Assembly (NCBI GenBank): GCA_002384765.1
Contig: DGBM01000244.1
Coordinates: forward strand, 1 to 10,056
DNA: 10,056 nucleotides
Source of the DNA: Demequinaceae bacterium UBA4004
GTDB taxonomy: Bacteria > Actinomycetota > Actinomycetes > Actinomycetales > Demequinaceae
Reading direction: 5' to 3'
The position numbers and the translations under genes are program-made. Below the pieces are notes generated by a model. That model did no database searches. It had not been told where the DNA came from and was given only the letters and a program-made list of their open reading frames with translations. Position 1 is the first letter of the stretch. Each line of letters starts with the position of its first letter. This document shows, piece by piece, positions 6,807 to 10,056 of the stretch.

Positions 6807-8111
6807 ATGACCGAGACACTCGAGGGCATGAGCTCGATGCCCAAGCAAGCGGTGAAGGCCGCCAAGCCTGGTGAGGCTGAGCGGGCTGCGGTGCGTGAGC
6901 TGGTCAAGGCCGCTCGCGCCAGGGGTGAGGAGTTGACCGGCCCGGACGGGCTGCTCAAGTCGATCACCAAGACGGTGCTGGAGGCGGCTCTGCAGGAGGA
7001 GATGACCGAGCACCTGGGCCATGAGAAGCACGCCACCCCGGTCGAGGGCGCGGGCAATATCCGTAACGGCACCCGCCGCAAGACGGTACTGACCGACAAC
7101 GCGGGCGAGGTGAGCATCGAGGTCCCGCGGGATCGGGCCGGGACCTTCGCGCCGGTCATCGTCAGGAAGCGCCAACGTCGGCTGAATGATGTTGATGCGG
7201 TGGCGATCTCCTTGTACGCCAAGGGATTGACGACCGGTGAGATCAGCGCGCACTTCGCCGAGGTGTACGGCACGAACATCTCCAAGGACACGGTCTCGCG
7301 GATCACCGACAAGGTCCTCGAGGAGATGCAGGGCTGGTCCAGCCGGCCGCTGCAATCCGTGTACGCGGCGGTGTTCATCGACGCGATCTACGTCAAGGTC
7401 CGTGACGGGCAGGTTGGCAACCAGCCGTACTACGTCGCGATCGGGGTCGACCTGGCCGGTCACCGGGACGTGCTCGGGCTGTGGGCCGGGCACGGCGGCG
7501 GCGAGAGCGCGAAGTTCTGGATGAACGTGCTCACGGACCTGCGCAACCGGGGCGTCAAGGACGTGTTCTTCGTGGTCTGTGATGGCCTCAAGGGGCTGCC
7601 GGACAGCGTCACCGCGGTCTTCCCTCAGGCGATCGTGCAGGCCTGTGTGATCCACCTGATCCGAGCAACCCTGCGCTACGCGAGCCGGAAGTACTGGGAC
7701 CAGCTCGCGCGGGACCTGCGGGCGATCTACACCGCGCCCACGGCGCAGGCGGCGTGGGCGGCGTTCGAGGAGCTCGAGGAGAAGTGGGGCAAGCCGTACC
7801 CGGCCATCGGCAAGCTGTGGCGGGCGGCGTGGGAGGAGTTCACCCCGTTCCTCGAGTATGACGTGGAGATCAGGCGAGTTCTCTTCTCCACCAACGCGAT
7901 CGAAAGCCTCAACGCGAGGTATCGCAGGGCGGTGGCCGCTCGGGGGCATTTTCCGACCGAGCAGGCCGCGCTCAAGACCCTGTACCTGGTCACCCGAGGG
8001 CTGGACCCCAAGGGCCTCGGGCAGGCACGATGGATCACACGGTGGAAGCCGGCACTTAACGCGTTCGCCGTCACCTTCGCCGACCGCATGCCGGCGGCGG
8101 AGAACCTCTAG
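6807..8111 (+). CDS. IS256-family transposase (DDE, Transposase_mut type)
   Basis: A 434-residue transposase of normal family length. The N-terminal part (AVRELVKAARARGEELTGPDGLLKSI) is followed by the conserved block EMTEHLGHEKHA, then NGTRRKTVLTDNAGEV and PRDRAGTFAPVIV. The catalytic triad is visible as D192 in VFIDAIYVKV, D259 in VVCDGLKGL and E366 in NAIESLNARYRR. The family's CVIHLIR motif is at about 280-286. ATG at 6807 is taken as the start; the frame is also open to a GTG at 6756, but that lies inside the left inverted repeat. It stops 9 bases before the right inverted repeat. No internal stop or frameshift, so it is probably active. Confidence 0.95.
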   Translation: MTETLEGMSSMPKQAVKAAKPGEAERAAVRELVKAARARGEELTGPDGLLKSITKTVLEAALQEEMTEHLGHEKHATPVEGAGNIRNGTRRKTVLTDNAGEVSIEVPRDRAGTFAPVIVRKRQRRLNDVDAVAISLYAKGLTTGEISAHFAEVYGTNISKDTVSRITDKVLEEMQGWSSRPLQSVYAAVFIDAIYVKVRDGQVGNQPYYVAIGVDLAGHRDVLGLWAGHGGGESAKFWMNVLTDLRNRGVKDVFFVVCDGLKGLPDSVTAVFPQAIVQACVIHLIRATLRYASRKYWDQLARDLRAIYTAPTAQAAWAAFEELEEKWGKPYPAIGKLWRAAWEEFTPFLEYDVEIRRVLFSTNAIESLNARYRRAVAARGHFPTEQAALKTLYLVTRGLDPKGLGQARWITRWKPALNAFAVTFADRMPAAENL

Positions 8112-8120
8112 GAATCAAGT

Positions 8121-8149
8121 GCCAGAAACACCGTTCATCTGACACACCC
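8121..8149 (-). repeat. IS256-family right terminal inverted repeat
   Basis: Complement begins GGGTGTGTCAGA and ends with the same 17 bases as the left repeat. The outer end touches the second copy of the target duplication. Confidence 0.92.
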
Positions 8150-8157
8150 GACGGGTG
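8150..8157 (+). repeat. Target site duplication of the IS256-family element (right copy)
   Basis: GACGGGTG, identical to 6730-6737. Confidence 0.9.
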
Positions 8158-8568
8158 GTGGTCGCTACGGTGGCCGTGGGAGAAGGCTTCGGGTCGCGCC
8201 GGTTTCCGGCTGAGTGTTCGGGCTCGTGAAAGAGATCGACGGGCCAGGGGTCGGCTCTCTCGGTCGTGGCTGGGCCCGGTTTAGGGAATTGGTGGCGGGC
8301 AGCTGGCGCTGCGCAGCGGTGGCCGGCCTCCCGGACGGCACCGGATCACGCACAAGCGAGGGTGCACCGAACCGTGGTGGACCATCGGGCGTGGCTGGGG
8401 GCGGCGATTGGCCGGGAAGGGCCCCACGGCTCGTTGTTCGTGGACGTCATGCGGGCACGAGGGTTCTCCCGATCAACAGGACCGGACCGCCTGCCCGGAA
8501 GATCCACTTGGCCGGTGAACGTGTGACGGGCTGGGGGTTCGGCGAACAAGTCGAACGGAGGAACCCTC
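8158..8568. other. 411-base stretch between the two IS elements, no recognisable gene
   Basis: Before the IS256 insertion this was contiguous with 6470-6737. Open frames exist (for example plus strand 8266-8526, ending IGREGPHGSLFVDVMRARGF) but none has a convincing ribosome site or known motif. The right end, with GGAGG at 8557-8561 before the GTG at 8569, may belong to the IS110 remnant. Confidence 0.4.
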
Positions 8569-8795
8569 GTGCTCAAGAACGTTACCCTTCCCGGCGCCGC
8601 CCGGGCCGATGCCGCCGATCCGGGGACGGTCCGGGTGCAGGACCCGCTTCCACGTCCCGCCCACACTGGCCGGCTTGCGCCGGCTGGGACAGGCGCTGGC
8701 GCCCTACCCCGGGGTGGTCGCGGTCGCCGAGCCGACCTCGATGACCTGGCTCGGACTGTCCATCGCGCTTCGCGAGGTCGGCCTGGAGCTGTCAC
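8569..8795 (+). pseudogene. IS110-family transposase remnant, N-terminal part
   Basis: The frame translated from about 8655 reads PPTLAGLRRLGQALAPYP, then GVVAVAEPTSMTWLGLSIAL and REVGLELSL. This is typical of the RuvC-like DEDD domain of IS110 transposases, with the conserved Glu in AEPTS. Homology stops abruptly at LELSL near 8795. A GTG at 8569 with GGAGG upstream opens a different frame (LKNVTLPGAARADAADPGTV), so a frameshift probably lies near 8650-8665. The expected N-terminal GIDV-type motif with the first Asp is not visible. The continuation of the domain is encoded on the opposite strand just downstream. Non-functional. Confidence 0.75.
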
Positions 8796-8974
8796 TAGCT
8801 TCCCGCGTCGGGTGACCGCCCGGCGCAGCGCCAGCTGCTCCGGGCTGGGCACTCGCAGGGCGGTCAGGGTGAACACGTCGGTGGCCATCGCGAGCACGTC
8901 CGCGTCGATCACGTCGGACTTGTCCTTGCCGGTGATCGCCCCGCGCAGTCGCGCGGCGTGCCGGGCCCCGACCA
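8796..8974 (-). pseudogene. IS110-family transposase remnant, inverted middle part
   Basis: Read on the minus strand it encodes LVGARHAARLRGAITGKDKS, then DVIDADVLAMATDVFTLTAL and RVPSPEQLALRRAVTRRGKL. This is the direct continuation of the plus-strand fragment ending LELSL, and it carries the D..DA pair of the DEDD domain. Flipping 8796-8974 back joins the two as LELSL-VGARHAARL in one frame. The segment is about 179 bases. The C-terminal Transposase_20 domain with its Ser active site is absent. The longer minus-strand frame to 8346 beyond this segment is antisense to the other fragment and not coding. Confidence 0.75.
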
Positions 8975-9269
8975 ACGTTCCCCGAGGTGGTGTCAACCAC
9001 AGCCGCGTGAAAGACGCAGGCTAGTGTCGGGCGCCCGGGACCACCTTCCCGTCGTCAACTCGCTCAACAGGCGAGCATCCACACGGCCGGTGGCGTTCTG
9101 TAACACCACCGGCAAGGACCTGAAGCAGCCCCCGGTCAGCTACTTCGCACTCGACGATCTCTTCGACTACCTGACGCGGCGGAACTCGGGGTCGAGGGGG
9201 CTCCACCTGTCGGCGGTCCGCTCTACCGTTCGATGCCGAGGCGACATCGAGAACGACTGGGAGCGAAGC

Positions 9270-9997
9270 ATGGCAAAGCTGATGGAGGAACAGAAGGCAG
9301 CCCGGGCGCTGACCCGGAAGCGAAACGAGGCTGTGCGAGCTGAGGAGGAGCACGCCCGACAGCAGGCCAAGGAGCGGGATTCGGAGGAACGAGGGCTGCG
9401 ACTGACGTACGAGGAGCTCGTTGCGCGCGAGCCGTGTCGTGGCTGCGGAGAGGCGATCCTCGACGGGCTGGAACCGTTCCCCGGAACGATGTACTTGTCT
9501 CCAGAGCAGAGAAGGTCGAGTACGACGCTCGGGAAGCGGCGTGCAAGGAGCGGCATGGCGAGTGCCGTGCGCATCGGTGGAGCATGGGCGGCAGCCGACA
9601 CCTGCACTGCGGGTTCTGCTGTCCACCTCCGCCGCTGAACCCGCGACAGATCGAGGACCTGACGAAGCTCATGGCGGCGTGGAAGAAGCCTGACCCGAAG
9701 GAGATGGACACCTGGGAGCTGACCCTCAGGTGCGACCATGCCGTGCACCAGGTCATCCACCACTCGAACGAGCATGTCTACGCATCCGTCGTGGACTGCC
9801 CGGAGTGTGGCGAGCCACGGGGGATCCTTACGGCCGAACGGCTACAGACGCCCGAGCGCACTGCTCGCGCGTATGCGGCAGAACGAGAGAGGGAACTCCG
9901 GAAGGCTCAGCGGGAGCTGGCCAAGCTCAGGCGAGAGGCGAGAACCGTCGAGGAGCGGATCGCGAGTCTTGATGGGGACGCGGCCGGCGCCGACTGA
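9270..9997 (+). pseudogene. Frameshifted gene for a Cys/His-rich, probably zinc-binding protein
   Basis: The start is ATG at 9270 with GGGAG 6 bases upstream. The first frame gives a charged helix (MAKLMEEQKAARALTRKRNE to about SEERGLRL), then TYEELVAREPCRGCGEAI and LDGLEPFPGTMYLSPEQ. Near 9500-9512 the protein continues in another frame: AEKVEYDAREAACKERHGEC, RAHRWSMGGSRHLHCGFCCP, PPPLNPRQIEDL, LTLRCDHAVHQVIHHSNEHV and VDCPECGEPRG. It ends in a charged coiled-coil-like tail (AAERERELRKAQRELAKLRR). The CxxC, HCGFCC and C.H/CPECG clusters suggest zinc binding. The joined product would be about 242 residues. The family is known to me only as an uncharacterised actinobacterial accessory protein. 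No slippery heptamer is evident, so mutation or sequence error is more likely than programmed frameshifting. Confidence 0.7.
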
Positions 9998-10056
9998 GAG
10001 GTTCTGCGACGGGTTCGTGAGACGACGGCAGGACTGTTCCACCCCACCATCCCGAT

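Larger units (their letters stand above)
6738..8149 (+). mobile_element. Complete IS256-family insertion sequence, 1412 bp
   Basis: Bounded by 29-base terminal inverted repeats matching at 25 positions (left 6738-6766, right 8121-8149). The inner 17 bases, TGAACGGTGTTTCTGGC, are identical at both ends. The ends are flanked by a perfect 8-base direct repeat. One intact transposase gene fills the interior. Intact ends, gene and duplication point to a recent insertion that may still be mobile. It separates the membrane-protein region from the 8158-8568 stretch. Confidence 0.95.

Noticed and set aside
6654..7949. Minus-strand open frame of 431 codons across the IS256 transposase
   Set aside because: It is antisense to a clear transposase with its DDE triad; the translation is Arg/Leu/Asp-rich low-complexity, as expected of a high-GC shadow frame.
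8346..8996. Minus-strand 216-codon frame taken as one gene
   Set aside because: Only its first part (8796-8974) matches IS110 transposase; the remainder is antisense to the other IS110 fragment and has no motif.
1429..10056. Search for a direct repeat of the tRNA-Tyr 3' end as the second att site
   Set aside because: No convincing copy was seen by eye; the other border is presumably outside the window.
1..10056. CRISPR array, rRNA, riboswitch
   Set aside because: No regularly spaced long repeats, rRNA segments or recognisable riboswitch folds were seen; the 60-base-spaced 9-mers upstream of xis are too short and few for a CRISPR.

Overview
The window is high-GC DNA with codon use typical of an actinobacterium (GTG and TTG starts, G/C-rich third positions). 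Its left part, 1-1456, reads as conserved chromosome: the 3' end of a malic enzyme gene, a convergent yajQ (c-di-GMP-binding, DUF520 family) gene, and a divergent tRNA-Tyr(GTA). Perfect hairpins at 707-733 and 1463-1508 close off the transcription units.

Accessory DNA begins immediately after the tRNA. A tyrosine-recombinase integrase (1588-3006) and a MerR-like excisionase (3003-3200) overlap by 4 bases and point toward the tRNA. This is the usual border of an integrative element that uses a tRNA 3' end as attachment site. The second border is not in this window. No second copy of the tRNA 3' end was found, so the element, if real, continues past 10056. The 407-base leader upstream of xis holds three copies of a 9-base motif spaced 60-61 bases apart, a candidate control or recombinase-arm region.

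The cargo is small and largely unrecognised. An unknown 225-aa protein (3608-4285, minus) is divergent from a PD-(D/E)XK nuclease-family protein (4612-5757, plus). Next comes a membrane-anchored helical protein (about 5959-6469) whose transmembrane segment is out of frame with its best start. A possible two-helix membrane ORF lies on the opposite strand (from 6485) and is interrupted by an IS. Nuclease, membrane protein and unknown partner could be an anti-phage or conflict module, but nothing in the sequence proves it.

The right third is a mobile-element scrapyard. A complete IS256-family element (6738-8149) has 29-base terminal inverted repeats, an intact DDE transposase and a perfect 8-base target duplication. 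After 411 bases without a recognisable gene come the remains of an IS110-family transposase (8569-8974). Its middle part has been flipped, so the acidic residues of the catalytic domain lie on opposite strands. The window ends with a frameshifted gene (9270-9997) for a Cys/His-rich, probably zinc-binding protein with charged helical ends. Two frameshifts, one shattered IS and one fresh IS suggest cargo that is decaying or under weak selection; sequence errors could also explain the frameshifts.
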